This document shows, in pieces, positions 28,163-36,780 of a DNA stretch of 64,000 nt. The notes under the pieces are model-generated. The model ran no database searches. It saw only the letters and a program-made list of their open reading frames with translations, and had not been told where the DNA came from. Position numbers and translations under genes: made by a program. This stretch comes from Algibacter lectus (GTDB lineage Bacteria > Bacteroidota > Bacteroidia > Flavobacteriales > Flavobacteriaceae): NCBI RefSeq assembly GCF_900112395.1, contig NZ_FOLN01000005.1:282097-346096 (forward strand), read 5' to 3'. Positions within the stretch are counted from its first letter, which is position 1, and each line of letters begins with the position of its first letter.

Positions 28163-29356
28163 CTATCTTGTTTGTCCGTTACCATGAACATACCATTTGT
28201 TGGTAACCAAATGCTGCAAACCAATTGGTCCGCGTTGATGTAATTTATCTGTACTGATAGCCAATTCGCCACCTAAACCTAATTGTCCACCATCGGTAAA
28301 ACGTGTGGATGCATTATGGTAAACTGCTGCCGTATCTACATTTTCCATAAACATTTTAGCTTCGTCATTATTTGTAGTAACAATAACGGACGAATGTCCA
28401 CCAGAATATTTATTAATCATGGCAATGGTATCTTGGTTAGATGCTATTTCACCAATAAGTATTTTATAATCTAAAAATTCTTTATACCAAATATCATCTG
28501 AAGTAATTGCTTCTACCTCATGATTTTTTGAAATACTAGCATCACCTAAAACTTCAATATTAGCTTCTTTTAATTTTGCAATTAATCGATTTACAAATGT
28601 CGCTTTATCTGCAAGATTTTTATCAATTAAAATTTTATCAACCGCATTACACGCAGAAATTTTAGATTTTCCATTCATAATAACATCAATAGCAATATCT
28701 AAATCGGCATCTTTATGCACATAAACAAAATTATTACCACGTCCAGAGATAATCACTGGGCACGTAGCATGCTCTTTTACAAAAGCAATTAACCGCTCGC
28801 CACCACGTGGTACAATTAAATCAACTTTCTGCGTTGGCTTTTCTAAAAAAGCTTGAGTTTCTGTACGGTTAAATTGTAAATACTCCACCCAATCGGTCGA
28901 TGCACCTTGCTCTTCTAAAGCTTGGTGCCATAATTCAACAATTTTTAAATTTGATTTTAAAGACTCTTTCCCGCCCTTTAATAAAATTTTGTTTCCTGAT
29001 TTGAATGCAATTCCTGCTGCTTCTACAGTAACATCTGGACGAGATTCGTATATAATTAAAACCGTACCAAACGATGCTGTTTTATTATAAACCTGCATCC
29101 CGTTATCATGCTTAAAACTAAAACGCTCTACACCAACTGGATCTTCCTGCGAAGCCAAATGCGTAACAGATTTTATCATTTCATCAACTTTAAAATCATC
29201 AACCTTTAATCGGTCGAACATTGAAATATCGTCACCTTTATAAGCTTCTAAATCTGTTTTATTAATGCTAATTATCTCCTGACGCTCCTGTTCTAAAAGC
29301 TTTGCCATTTTTAACAAAACAGCATTTCTAGTTTCTATGGATAATAGGGTGTTCAT
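28163..29356 (-). CDS. proA: gamma-glutamyl phosphate reductase
   Basis: NADPH-dependent reductase making glutamate semialdehyde for proline. 397 residues, aldehyde-dehydrogenase fold: YESRPDVTVEAAGIAFKSGN at about 130-150, KILLKGGKE, LIVPRGGERLIAFVKE and KSKISACNAVDK with the catalytic Cys. It lies between argD (137 bp upstream) and proB (1-nt gap) in the arginine cluster. Confidence 0.95.
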   Translation of the reverse strand: MNTLLSIETRNAVLLKMAKLLEQERQEIISINKTDLEAYKGDDISMFDRLKVDDFKVDEMIKSVTHLASQEDPVGVERFSFKHDNGMQVYNKTASFGTVLIIYESRPDVTVEAAGIAFKSGNKILLKGGKESLKSNLKIVELWHQALEEQGASTDWVEYLQFNRTETQAFLEKPTQKVDLIVPRGGERLIAFVKEHATCPVIISGRGNNFVYVHKDADLDIAIDVIMNGKSKISACNAVDKILIDKNLADKATFVNRLIAKLKEANIEVLGDASISKNHEVEAITSDDIWYKEFLDYKILIGEIASNQDTIAMINKYSGGHSSVIVTTNNDEAKMFMENVDTAAVYHNASTRFTDGGQLGLGGELAISTDKLHQRGPIGLQHLVTNKWYVHGNGQTR

Positions 29357-29493
29357 TTTTTAATATTCAGTTTTTTTTAGTAAACAGACCTCAGTCTACC
29401 GTAATTGGTGTAAAATTTTTGAAAAGTATAGATTAAGCCATTCTCTTATTTCATTAATCTTCCGTCTATTTTCTTTTCTCTTTATTCTATCTT

Positions 29494-30648
29494 TTAATTT
29501 TCTACTTCTAATTCCTCAACCTCGCTTAAAACTTCAACTAAAGCTTCAAAAAACATATTAATATGCTCTTTTCTAATGGTTAATGGAGGTAAAATTCTCA
29601 ACAAGTTTTTATTCATGGCACCACCAGTAAAAATATGATGCTTATATATTAACTCTTTGCGTAAATCGCCAACTTCAAAATCGAACTCCAAACCAATCAT
29701 TAAGCCTTTACCTTTTATGGCTTTTATCTGCGGAATTGTTTTAGCCAGTTTCACGAAATAACACGACATCTCGTTTACGTTATCCATTAATTTTTCGCCT
29801 TCAATCACACTCAAAACAGATAAACCTGCAGCACAAGCCAAGTGGTTTCCACCAAACGTAGTACCTAACATACCAAATTTAGCTTCGATGCTTGGATGAA
29901 TTAAAATACCACCTATTGGAAAACCATTCCCCATACCTTTGGCTATAGAAATAACATCTGGTGTTACATTATAATGTTGAAATGCAAAGAATTTTCCCGA
30001 ACGGCCATAACCAGACTGAACCTCATCGGCAATAAAGAATGTATTGTTTGCTTTACAAAGCAAATCTACCTGTTCAAAAAATTCAGCAGTACCTTGATCT
30101 AATCCTCCAACACCTTGGATAAATTCAACAATTACAGCACAAACATCACCTTTTTCAAGTTCTCTTTTTACACCTTCAATATCATTTAAAGGTAAAATAG
30201 TTACGGCTTGTTGCGAGTTTATTGGCGCTATAATATTTTTATTATCGGTTACAGCAACAGCTGCCGATGTTCTACCATGAAATCCATTGCTAAAAGCAAC
30301 AACACGTTTTTTGTTTGTTTTAAAAGATGCCAATTTTAAAGCATTCTCATTTGCCTCTGCACCTGAATTACACAAAAACAACTCGTAACCTTCACAGCCA
30401 GAAAGCGTTTCTAATCTTTCAGCCAGTGTAACCTGTAACGGATTTTGCACCGCGTTAGAATAAAAACCAAGCGCAGCAACCTGATTAGAAATCGCTGCCA
30501 CATATTTTGGATGTGCATGTCCGATAGAAATTACGGCATGACCACCATAAAGATCTAAATATTCGTTTCCTTTTTCATCATAAACATAGATGCCTTTGCC
30601 CGATACAGGCGTAACATCATACAACGGATATACATTAAATAGTGGCAT
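29494..30648 (-). CDS. argD: acylornithine aminotransferase
   Basis: A PLP-dependent class III aminotransferase, 384 residues, converting acyl-glutamate semialdehyde to acyl-ornithine. Features: CNSGAEANENALKLA, FSNGFHGRTSAAVAVT, FIADEVQSGYGRSGKFFAFQ and the PLP lysine in ISIAKGMGNGFPIGG. It lies 2 bp downstream of proC. Because proABC are in the same cluster it could also act on related semialdehydes, but the position favours arginine. Confidence 0.93.
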   Translation of the reverse strand: MPLFNVYPLYDVTPVSGKGIYVYDEKGNEYLDLYGGHAVISIGHAHPKYVAAISNQVAALGFYSNAVQNPLQVTLAERLETLSGCEGYELFLCNSGAEANENALKLASFKTNKKRVVAFSNGFHGRTSAAVAVTDNKNIIAPINSQQAVTILPLNDIEGVKRELEKGDVCAVIVEFIQGVGGLDQGTAEFFEQVDLLCKANNTFFIADEVQSGYGRSGKFFAFQHYNVTPDVISIAKGMGNGFPIGGILIHPSIEAKFGMLGTTFGGNHLACAAGLSVLSVIEGEKLMDNVNEMSCYFVKLAKTIPQIKAIKGKGLMIGLEFDFEVGDLRKELIYKHHIFTGGAMNKNLLRILPPLTIRKEHINMFFEALVEVLSEVEELEVEN

Positions 30649-30650
30649 AA

Positions 30651-31445
30651 CTAATTATTTTTTATCTGATTAATTTTTTCAAAAGATGCATTTATTCCTT
30701 TTATCAGCGACGAACTTAAACCGCGGTGTTCCATTTCATTCAAACCTTCAATAGTACAACCACTAGGTGTAGTTACACGGTCTATTTCCTCTTCTGGGTG
30801 CTTACCCGATTCTTTCAATAAACTAGCTGCGCCAAAACATGTTTGCATTGCTAATTGATGAGCTTCGTGTGCCTCAAAACCTAATTGAACCGCTCCTTGC
30901 GTTGTTGCACGAATTAAGCGCATCCAAAAAGCAATACCACTCGCACAAATTACTGTAGCGGCTTGTAATTGTTCCTCCGGAATTTCCAACGAAGTCCCCA
31001 AACTATTAAAAATAGTCATAGCTAAATCAATTTTTTCCTTCCCTTTTTTATTGGTAGAAATACAAGTCATTGATTGTCCCACAGATGCCGCAGTATTCGG
31101 CATAGCGCGTACCACGTAATTATCTTCACCAACAATAGCCTCAATTCTCGCAATAGCAAAACCGGTAATAACAGAAATTAAAACATGTGCTTTAGTTAAA
31201 TGTGGTTTCAGGTCGTTTAAAATACCCTCAAAATGTCTCGGTTGAATGGCAAAAATTAAAATATCTGCATGTTTTACGGCCTCAACATTATCGGTAGTTA
31301 ACGTTACTTTTTCCGAATTATCAAAATCTTTTAAAGCGCTTAAATTTCGTTTTGTTAAATACAAACTCGTCAACGCTTCCGAACTTAACAAGCCCTTTGC
31401 AATCGACTGCCCCAAGCTACCTGCACCAATTATGGCTACTCTCAT
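30651..31445 (-). CDS. proC: pyrroline-5-carboxylate reductase
   Basis: Last step of proline synthesis. 264 residues, Rossmann start RVAIIGAGSLGQSIAKGLL, NYVVRAMPNTAASVGQSMT and the C-terminal dimer motif VTTPSGCTIEGLNEMEHRGL. It is placed between argC (with 239 bp holding repeat C) and argD (2 bp), so proline and arginine synthesis share this cluster. Confidence 0.95.
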   Translation of the reverse strand: MRVAIIGAGSLGQSIAKGLLSSEALTSLYLTKRNLSALKDFDNSEKVTLTTDNVEAVKHADILIFAIQPRHFEGILNDLKPHLTKAHVLISVITGFAIARIEAIVGEDNYVVRAMPNTAASVGQSMTCISTNKKGKEKIDLAMTIFNSLGTSLEIPEEQLQAATVICASGIAFWMRLIRATTQGAVQLGFEAHEAHQLAMQTCFGAASLLKESGKHPEEEIDRVTTPSGCTIEGLNEMEHRGLSSSLIKGINASFEKINQIKNN

Positions 31446-31473
31446 AATGCCTAATTTTATATAAGTTTTTTTA

Positions 31474-31491
31474 TTTCCGTGACAACGAAAA
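31474..31491 (-). repeat. degenerate copy of the 18-bp repeat
   Basis: TTTCCGTGACAACGAAAA differs from the copy at 24443-24460 at a few central positions. It is in the argC-proC spacer next to the larger repeat C. Confidence 0.45.
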
Positions 31492-31511
31492 CTTAATTTT
31501 CAGTTCTGTTT

Positions 31512-31648
31512 TGACGTTAGCACAAGAGTCCGGCTTTATTCGTTGATTTCTATTTCGAATCAAAGAAATCATGAATATAAATGTTTCTCTACTCGCTTCC
31601 TTACGTTGGTCGCGGAGCTCAAACATGCCATTCTATTCCTAACACGCC
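31512..31648. repeat. dispersed palindromic repeat element, copy C (diverged)
   Basis: Shares with copy B the core TCTCTACTCGCTnCCTTnCG, then TTGGTCGnGGAGCTnAAACA and a terminal TTCnATnCCTAACnCnCC. The left end GACGTTAG..AGAGTCCGGCTTT is a decayed GGCGTTACCC..AGGGTCGGGCTTT. A local hairpin GATTTCT/AGAAATC lies inside it. It is between argC and proC. Confidence 0.65.
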
Positions 31649-31684
31649 ACTGTTATGTGCTTACTCTAGTTCTAAAATAATATT

Positions 31685-32668
31685 CTAGAAATAAGTAGCT
31701 TTTAAACCTAAGCCAGTAGTTTCTTCTAAACCAAACATCAAATTCATGTTCTGCACGGCTTGTCCCGAAGCTCCTTTTAATAAATTATCGATAATACTAG
31801 TCACCAATAATTTACCGTTATGCTTATGTAAATGTATTAAACATTTATTAGTATTTACTACTTGTTTTAAATGTAATTGATCATCCGATACAAAAGTGAA
31901 TTTGGCATCTTTATAAAAATCTTTATAAATTGTTTTTGCGTCTTCAATAGTACCTTCAAAATCGGTGTAAAGTGTTGCAAAAATCCCTCTAGGAAAATCA
32001 CCTCTATTTGGCATAAATAAAATCTCAGTAGCAAAATCACTTTGCAATTGCTTAACCGATTGATTTATTTCACCTAAATGCTGATGCGTAAATGGTTTGT
32101 AGTATGAAAAGTTATTATCTCTCCAAGTAAAATGTGTTGTTGCAGACAACGATGTTCCTGCACCAGTAGCACCTGTTACAGCATTAATATGCACATCTTT
32201 ACTTATTAAACCTTTACCTGCCAAAGGCAACAACCCTAACTGAATTGCCGTAGCAAAACACCCCGGATTTGCAATATAATTTGCAGTTTTAATAGCTTCA
32301 CGTTGCAATTCTGGTAAACCGTAAACAAATGTTTTACCATCAAAAACCTCATCGGCTTCTAATCTAAAATCATTTCCTAAATCTATTATTTTTGTGTTAT
32401 CAGAAAACGTATTGTTCGATAAAAACTTCACCGAATTCCCGTGACCTAAACATAAAAATAAAACATCTACATCTAGGTTAACAGTATCGGTAAATTCTTG
32501 ATCCAACGTTCCTACTAAATCTTGATGTATTTTACTTATTTTGTTTCCGGCATTCGATGTGCTAAACACAAAATTGATATCTGTATTTGGGTGATGGATT
32601 AATAAACGAATTAACTCACCAGCCGTATAACCAGCACCTCCAATAATTCCAACTTCAATATTTCTCAT
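31685..32668 (-). CDS. argC: N-acyl-gamma-glutamyl-phosphate reductase
   Basis: Third enzyme of arginine synthesis. 327 residues, the Bacteroidota-type ArgC: GIIGGAGYTAGELIRLLIHHPN at the N-terminus, the active-site cysteine in ANPGCFATAIQLGLLPL at about residues 152-168, and HQHLGEINQSV with the catalytic His. It lies 85 bp downstream of argG. Confidence 0.94.
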   Translation of the reverse strand: MRNIEVGIIGGAGYTAGELIRLLIHHPNTDINFVFSTSNAGNKISKIHQDLVGTLDQEFTDTVNLDVDVLFLCLGHGNSVKFLSNNTFSDNTKIIDLGNDFRLEADEVFDGKTFVYGLPELQREAIKTANYIANPGCFATAIQLGLLPLAGKGLISKDVHINAVTGATGAGTSLSATTHFTWRDNNFSYYKPFTHQHLGEINQSVKQLQSDFATEILFMPNRGDFPRGIFATLYTDFEGTIEDAKTIYKDFYKDAKFTFVSDDQLHLKQVVNTNKCLIHLHKHNGKLLVTSIIDNLLKGASGQAVQNMNLMFGLEETTGLGLKATYF

Positions 32669-32753
32669 TATATACTATTTTTGTTCATTTCGCCGTATTA
32701 AAATTATGTATTTTCTTAATACTTCGAAATAACTCAATTATTCAATTCAAGTT

Positions 32754-33935
32754 CTATTCCTGAGAATTTACTTGTCTGTATATTTTATTTTGGTTTCCAA
32801 AAATCTTAATAAAACCTTTAGCGTCATCTGCCGTCCAAGCTTTGTTTTCTTCACCGTAAGTACTAAACTTACTCGACATTAAATCGTGATCTGAAACAAT
32901 ACCATCCAAAGAAAAGTGATAAGGTTTTAAAGTAACCACAACATTACCAGAAACCATTTTCTGAGAACTTTGTAAAAATGCTTCTGTATCCCTCATTACT
33001 GGATCTAAATATTGCCCTTCATGCAAATGCATACCGTAAAAACTAGACAAATAATCCTTATGTTGTAATTGCCATTTTGTTAAAGTATGCTTCTCTAACA
33101 AGTGGTGTGCTTTTACTGTAATTAAAGCAGCTGCGGCTTCAAAACCAACACGTCCTTTAGTTCCAACAATAGTATCTCCAACGTGAATATCTCTACCAAT
33201 AGCATAAGCCGAAGCTATATTATTTAAATTTTCAATATTTACTTCTGGAGCATTTTCCTCACCATTAAGCGCAACAAACTCACCATTTTTAAAGGTTAGT
33301 GTTACTTTCTCTTCTCCTTCTTTTTCTAATTGAGATGGATAAGCTTCACTTGGTAAAGGTTTTTCAGACTTTAACGTCTCTACACCTCCTACACTAGTTC
33401 CCCAAAGCCCTTTATTTACAGAGTATTTTGACTTTTCCCAAGGCATATCAATACCTTCAGATTTTAAATAATCTATTTCCTCTTGTCTAGCTAATTTTTT
33501 ATCTCTAATTGGCGTAATAATTTTAATATTTGGTGCTAAGGTTTGAAAAATCATATCGAAACGAACTTGATCATTACCTGCTCCTGTACTACCATGTGCA
33601 ATATATTCTGCATCAATACTTTTAGCATATTCAATAATTTCTATAGCTTGAATAATACGCTCTGCACTTACAGACAATGGATATGTACCGTTCTTTAAAA
33701 CATTACCGAAAATTAAATACTTCACTACTTTTTGGTAAAACGTAGCTACGGCATCAATATTTTTATAAGTTGAAACCCCCATTTTATAGGCATTACTTTC
33801 AATATGTTTAATTTCTTCAGTTGTAAAACCACCAGTATTTACACTTACAGCGTGTACATCATATTCTTTTGATAAACTTACGGCACAGTAAGATGTATCT
33901 AATCCTCCACTGTATGCTATGACTAATTTTTTCAT
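32754..33935 (-). CDS. argG: argininosuccinate synthase
   Basis: An ATP-dependent ligase joining citrulline and aspartate. 393 residues. The P-loop-like PP-loop AYSGGLDTSYCA is at 8-19, AHGSTGAGNDQVRFD around 113-127 and GMHLHEGQYLDPVMRD near 302. It is the second gene of the cluster, 30 bp after the GNAT gene. Confidence 0.96.
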   Translation of the reverse strand: MKKLVIAYSGGLDTSYCAVSLSKEYDVHAVSVNTGGFTTEEIKHIESNAYKMGVSTYKNIDAVATFYQKVVKYLIFGNVLKNGTYPLSVSAERIIQAIEIIEYAKSIDAEYIAHGSTGAGNDQVRFDMIFQTLAPNIKIITPIRDKKLARQEEIDYLKSEGIDMPWEKSKYSVNKGLWGTSVGGVETLKSEKPLPSEAYPSQLEKEGEEKVTLTFKNGEFVALNGEENAPEVNIENLNNIASAYAIGRDIHVGDTIVGTKGRVGFEAAAALITVKAHHLLEKHTLTKWQLQHKDYLSSFYGMHLHEGQYLDPVMRDTEAFLQSSQKMVSGNVVVTLKPYHFSLDGIVSDHDLMSSKFSTYGEENKAWTADDAKGFIKIFGNQNKIYRQVNSQE

Positions 33936-33965
33936 TGTATAATTTTATATAACTTATTCTATAAT

Positions 33966-34538
33966 TTAAATTTGTTTTAATTGACCTATTTCAGACTTGA
34001 AACAATCATTAACGTAATATTTGAAATTCAACTCATCACGTAATTTCCCCAATTTCTCAAGCTCCTCAACTAATACTGTAGACATTTTTGCCAAGGTAAC
34101 GTGCGTCATCCCTAACAACTCGTTATAGTGATGTACTTTAGGTGTTTGGGCTACGGAAATAAGAAAGGTATCGGAGAACAACTCGGTCATTCTAGACATT
34201 AGCAATAACCCAAGGTTACAATTACGGCAATCGCGATCTACCCATAAAGAGGTACGTTCGTAAACAGAATGCCCTTTTACTTGATGTTCGTGAACAAAAA
34301 TATGCCCATAAATTCTATCATTTTTTTTCAATATAAAACAGCCATTTTCAGCACGTGTTCTTAACATCTCGACATCTACATAATATAACGTAGCGAGCTC
34401 TTTAGATCGTTCTGAAATTAATTCTAACGTTTTATTTGAAAGTTTATAAACAAGCTTTATTTCTATCTCTTCCTCAGAACAATAGGCCTCAGCTTTCTCT
34501 ATAACACTCTTGATGTCTGCGTTCAATATAGTATCCAT
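33966..34538 (-). CDS. GNAT-family protein, candidate glutamate N-acyltransferase of the arginine pathway
   Basis: A 190-residue GNAT-like protein, first gene of the arginine operon. A GNAT core is suggested by CFILKKNDRIYGHIFVHEHQ and SLWVDRDCRNCNLGLLLMSRMTELF, although the acetyl-CoA loop departs from the usual QxxGxG. The N-terminal ~45 residues look helical. No classic argA or argJ is in the cluster, so this protein is the best candidate for the first step, N-acylation of glutamate. As I recall, genetic work in Bacteroides assigned N-succinylglutamate synthase to a GNAT gene in a comparable cluster. The acyl donor is inferred. Confidence 0.7.
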   Translation of the reverse strand: MDTILNADIKSVIEKAEAYCSEEEIEIKLVYKLSNKTLELISERSKELATLYYVDVEMLRTRAENGCFILKKNDRIYGHIFVHEHQVKGHSVYERTSLWVDRDCRNCNLGLLLMSRMTELFSDTFLISVAQTPKVHHYNELLGMTHVTLAKMSTVLVEELEKLGKLRDELNFKYYVNDCFKSEIGQLKQI

Positions 34539-34609
34539 TTTACAATACCTTCAAGGTATATTTTTACTTCATTCAAAACCAATAAATGATTTTAAAACAA
34601 ATGATTAGC

Positions 34610-34628
34610 TTAAGTATTAAATACTTAA
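34610..34628. repeat. operator-like palindrome upstream of the arginine operon
   Basis: TTAAGTATTAAATACTTAA is a perfect 8-bp inverted repeat around a 3-bp centre, 72 bp upstream of the first ATG of the arginine operon. Its AT-rich twofold symmetry is of the size of an ArgR box, but the match to the E. coli consensus is only general. Confidence 0.45.
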
Positions 34629-34656
34629 AAAATCTTTAAAAAAATAACGAAAATTG

Positions 34657-34673
34657 GAAAGCAAATAGCTTTC
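34657..34673 (-). other. small hairpin directly after the arg leader ORF
   Basis: GAAAGC-5 nt-GCTTTC begins at the base after the leader ORF stop. It is followed on the minus strand by CAATTTTCGTTATTTTTTT, a poor but possible terminator tail. Confidence 0.5.
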
Positions 34674-34781
34674 TTAATTGAAAAGCCCCATGGGGCGAAT
34701 TTCAGGAATACGCACAACAGTTGTTTTAGTATTTGCTACTAAAACAGAAGAGATAAGAGATATGTTGTTTCCTGTTTTCAC
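34674..34781 (-). CDS. candidate leader peptide / upstream ORF of the arginine operon (35 codons)
   Basis: A GTG-initiated frame of 35 codons with TAA stop, ending 136 nt before the first operon ATG. The stretch TAAGG lies about 10 nt before the GTG as a possible ribosome site. The peptide starts VKTGNNISLISSVLVANTK and ends VVRIPEIRPMGLFN, with two Arg codons (CGT, CGC) near the end. Its last third overlaps a perfect GC palindrome (34685-34696), odd in this AT-rich spacer. It could be a control peptide for arginine, a nascent-chain sensor, or part of a structured RNA that happens to be open. Confidence is limited by the lack of comparative data. Confidence 0.5.
   Translation of the reverse strand: MKTGNNISLISSVLVANTKTTVVRIPEIRPMGLFN
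34685..34696. repeat. GC-rich perfect palindrome in the arg leader
   Basis: GCCCCATGGGGC, 12 bp. Its GCCCC arm could instead pair with GGGGC at 34824-34828 (minus strand), 130 nt upstream in the transcript, so two exclusive foldings are possible. Confidence 0.7.
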
Positions 34782-34846
34782 TGAATAACTACCTTAACTA
34801 TTAACTCTAAATCGTCGGCGTGAGCCCCTTTCGTTAATATAAGCCG

Positions 34847-34877
34847 CAAAATTACAACTAATTATGAATTACACAAC
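34847..34877 (-). promoter_or_regulatory. predicted promoter of the arginine/proline operon
   Basis: Minus-strand TAATTTTG (34847-34854) matches the TAnnTTTG -7 consensus exactly. GTTG 19 bp upstream (34874-34877) is a near -33 TTTG. Transcription would begin near 34840, giving a 5' leader of about 300 nt before the first ATG at 34538. Confidence 0.55.
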
Positions 34878-34919
34878 ATTAAACATAAAAAATAGAGTAG
34901 ATTTATATTTAATGTTGTG
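34872..34919. repeat. 12-bp perfect inverted repeat over the arg promoter
   Basis: CACAACATTAAA (34872-34883) and TTTAATGTTGTG (34908-34919) with a 24-bp centre. The left arm overlaps the -33 region of the predicted promoter. There is no T tract, so an operator is more likely than a terminator for the ThuA gene. Confidence 0.6.
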
Positions 34920-34994
34920 CAATTATATTAATCTGATATTTTTGCTATCAAAAACATTAATAAATTACTATTTCTTGAATAATTCAATAACCTC

Positions 34995-35972
34995 TTATTT
35001 TGCTAAATTGAAATTTCTTGTAGATACATTATCGGCAGATGGAAAATCTGCTGGCAATTCTATTTGAGTCACTTTATTAGTTGCAGCCCACTCTACCCCG
35101 CGTTTTAACAAGGTGATAAAACCAACACACTCAAATGATTTTGTATCGTGCCCCAAAGTAGTATGAAATATTCTTCCTTTACCATAATCGACAACCATAG
35201 CTACAGGTTCTTTTTGTTCTAGCTCTGGTTTTTTCTTTGTAGATACAGCAGTTGATAAAATGGTTACATTCTCGGCAGGCCCTCTAAGAAACGCATAACA
35301 TTCATCTGGCGCATGCATCCAAACCTTTGGCATTCCTTTAGTAATTGGATGCTCGGTATTGTAGTTTGTTACGGCAAAAGCCTCTCTTTTACCATGAGTT
35401 CCTCCTTTTCCTGGACTATAATCTTTCTTTGGCTTATTGTCTTTATCGACATATAAATAAGGACCATGTTTTTCGGTACGACCACCCCAACCGCCTATAG
35501 CAATCATTTCGTTATAAGCTGTCCATTCTGGAAAGCTATTATCAGCAGCATGCACACTAACAAATCCGCCTCCTTTTTTAATATATTTTTCAAACTTCTT
35601 TTGAACTTTCTCAGGCCATGATGCTGCTTTGTATCCAAAATTAGAAATTACCACATCGTACTTTGAAAATTTTGGGTTAAAACCAGGATCTGTTTTAGGT
35701 TTCCCCTCAATGCCTTCACCTACGTTTGCCAACGCTAACCAATCTTTATTTTCCTCACTATTATTTAAATATTTCGTTCTAGCAATATCTACAGTAAACA
35801 TACCTGTTTCTTCAAGGTACTGCTTCATCATAATCGTTGATTTTGGCCAAACCGTATGATTATTTTGTCCGTCTACAATGAGTACTTTTATTTTACTTTT
35901 AATTGGATTACACGAATAGCTATTGCTAATAAAACAAAGACTAATTAGTAGTACAACAATACGATTTATCAT
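34995..35972 (-). CDS. ThuA domain protein, exported
   Basis: A 325-residue protein with signal peptide (about residues 1-20, possible lipobox SYSC with Cys21) and a ThuA / trehalose-utilisation fold, a glutamine-amidotransferase-like Rossmann domain: KVLIVDGQNNHTVWP, YDVVISNFGYKAASWP, GGGFVSVHAADNSFPEW and GRIFHTTLGHD. ThuA proteins have no fixed biochemical role but co-occur with Gfo/Idh/MocA oxidoreductases, DUF1080 and isomerases in keto-sugar loci, as here. Last gene of the MFS-to-ThuA run; the DUF1080 gene is 16 bp upstream. Confidence 0.85.
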   Translation of the reverse strand: MINRIVVLLISLCFISNSYSCNPIKSKIKVLIVDGQNNHTVWPKSTIMMKQYLEETGMFTVDIARTKYLNNSEENKDWLALANVGEGIEGKPKTDPGFNPKFSKYDVVISNFGYKAASWPEKVQKKFEKYIKKGGGFVSVHAADNSFPEWTAYNEMIAIGGWGGRTEKHGPYLYVDKDNKPKKDYSPGKGGTHGKREAFAVTNYNTEHPITKGMPKVWMHAPDECYAFLRGPAENVTILSTAVSTKKKPELEQKEPVAMVVDYGKGRIFHTTLGHDTKSFECVGFITLLKRGVEWAATNKVTQIELPADFPSADNVSTRNFNLAK

Positions 35973-35988
35973 AATTTCTATTTTTTTT

Positions 35989-36780
35989 TTATAATTCTCT
36001 AACCCAAATATTTCTATAACTCACACCGCTATTATCTCTGTGGTCTTGCAACTTAATTGGCGCTTTTCCGTGCGGTTTATTTTTAGGCCACCCAATAAAC
36101 TGAGTTGTTCCTTTAATTTCATAATGGTCTTGTATTAACACACCATTGTGAAGTACAGTTATTGTGCCGGATTCAGTTTTTTCTCCTGTTTCATTAAACA
36201 CCGGTGCATGATAAATAATATCATAAACATTCCATTTTCCAGTTTCTGAAGATGCTTTAGCCAACGGAATACCCTGCTTATATATAGAACCAACTTGGCC
36301 ATTTACATACGTTTCGTTATCATTATTATCTAAAATCTGCACTTCGTACCTGCCTTGAATAAACACGCCACTATTAGAACGACTTTGTCCTTTTCCTTTT
36401 ATTTCTTCGGAAGATTTCCATTCTATATGAAGTTGCATATCACCAAAATCACGTTTGGTTTGAATATCCCCTGCCTTATTTTTAACAGTCATGCTTTTAT
36501 CAGGGTTTAAAATCCATTCAACATTTGAAGAATCATCAGAAGATACCCATTCGTCAAAATTCTCACCATTAAATAATACAATCGCATCCGACGGAATTTG
36601 AGTCTCCTCATCCACCTCAACAACTTTAGGTTTAGGTTCCCAAACCTCGGTTTCCGAAGGCTTTGTAGGTTCTATTACATCTTCCGAAGTTTCAACCTGT
36701 TGTTTAGAATCTACCATTACAAGCCTTTGACTACAAGACGCAAAAACTAAAGCTGTTAAAATAATTAAACCTTTATTCAT
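35989..36780 (-). CDS. DUF1080 (3-keto-disaccharide hydrolase domain) lipoprotein
   Basis: A 263-residue lipoprotein (lipobox FASC, Cys16), a Glu/Pro/Val-rich linker to about residue 65, then one DUF1080 beta-jellyroll (about 68-262): IVLFNGENFDEWV, MQLHIEWK, SNSGVFIQGRYEVQILD, WNVYDIIYHAP and GVSYRNIWVREL. DUF1080 (PF06439) members act on 3-keto glycosides in the oxidise-eliminate-hydrate glycan route reported in Bacteroides. Its ATG shares one base with the TAA of the isomerase gene upstream, so translation is coupled. Location: outside of the inner membrane. Confidence 0.88.
   Translation of the reverse strand: MNKGLIILTALVFASCSQRLVMVDSKQQVETSEDVIEPTKPSETEVWEPKPKVVEVDEETQIPSDAIVLFNGENFDEWVSSDDSSNVEWILNPDKSMTVKNKAGDIQTKRDFGDMQLHIEWKSSEEIKGKGQSRSNSGVFIQGRYEVQILDNNDNETYVNGQVGSIYKQGIPLAKASSETGKWNVYDIIYHAPVFNETGEKTESGTITVLHNGVLIQDHYEIKGTTQFIGWPKNKPHGKAPIKLQDHRDNSGVSYRNIWVREL

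Noticed and set aside
28162..28272. Upstream extension of proB inside proA
   Set aside because: The extra 37 residues overlap proA and precede the conserved kinase start; the ATG at 28161 one nucleotide after the proA stop is the natural start.
34864..35067. 67-codon plus-strand frame between the arg promoter and the ThuA gene
   Set aside because: AT-rich low-complexity sequence, overlaps the promoter, the inverted repeat and the ThuA 3' end; no family resemblance.
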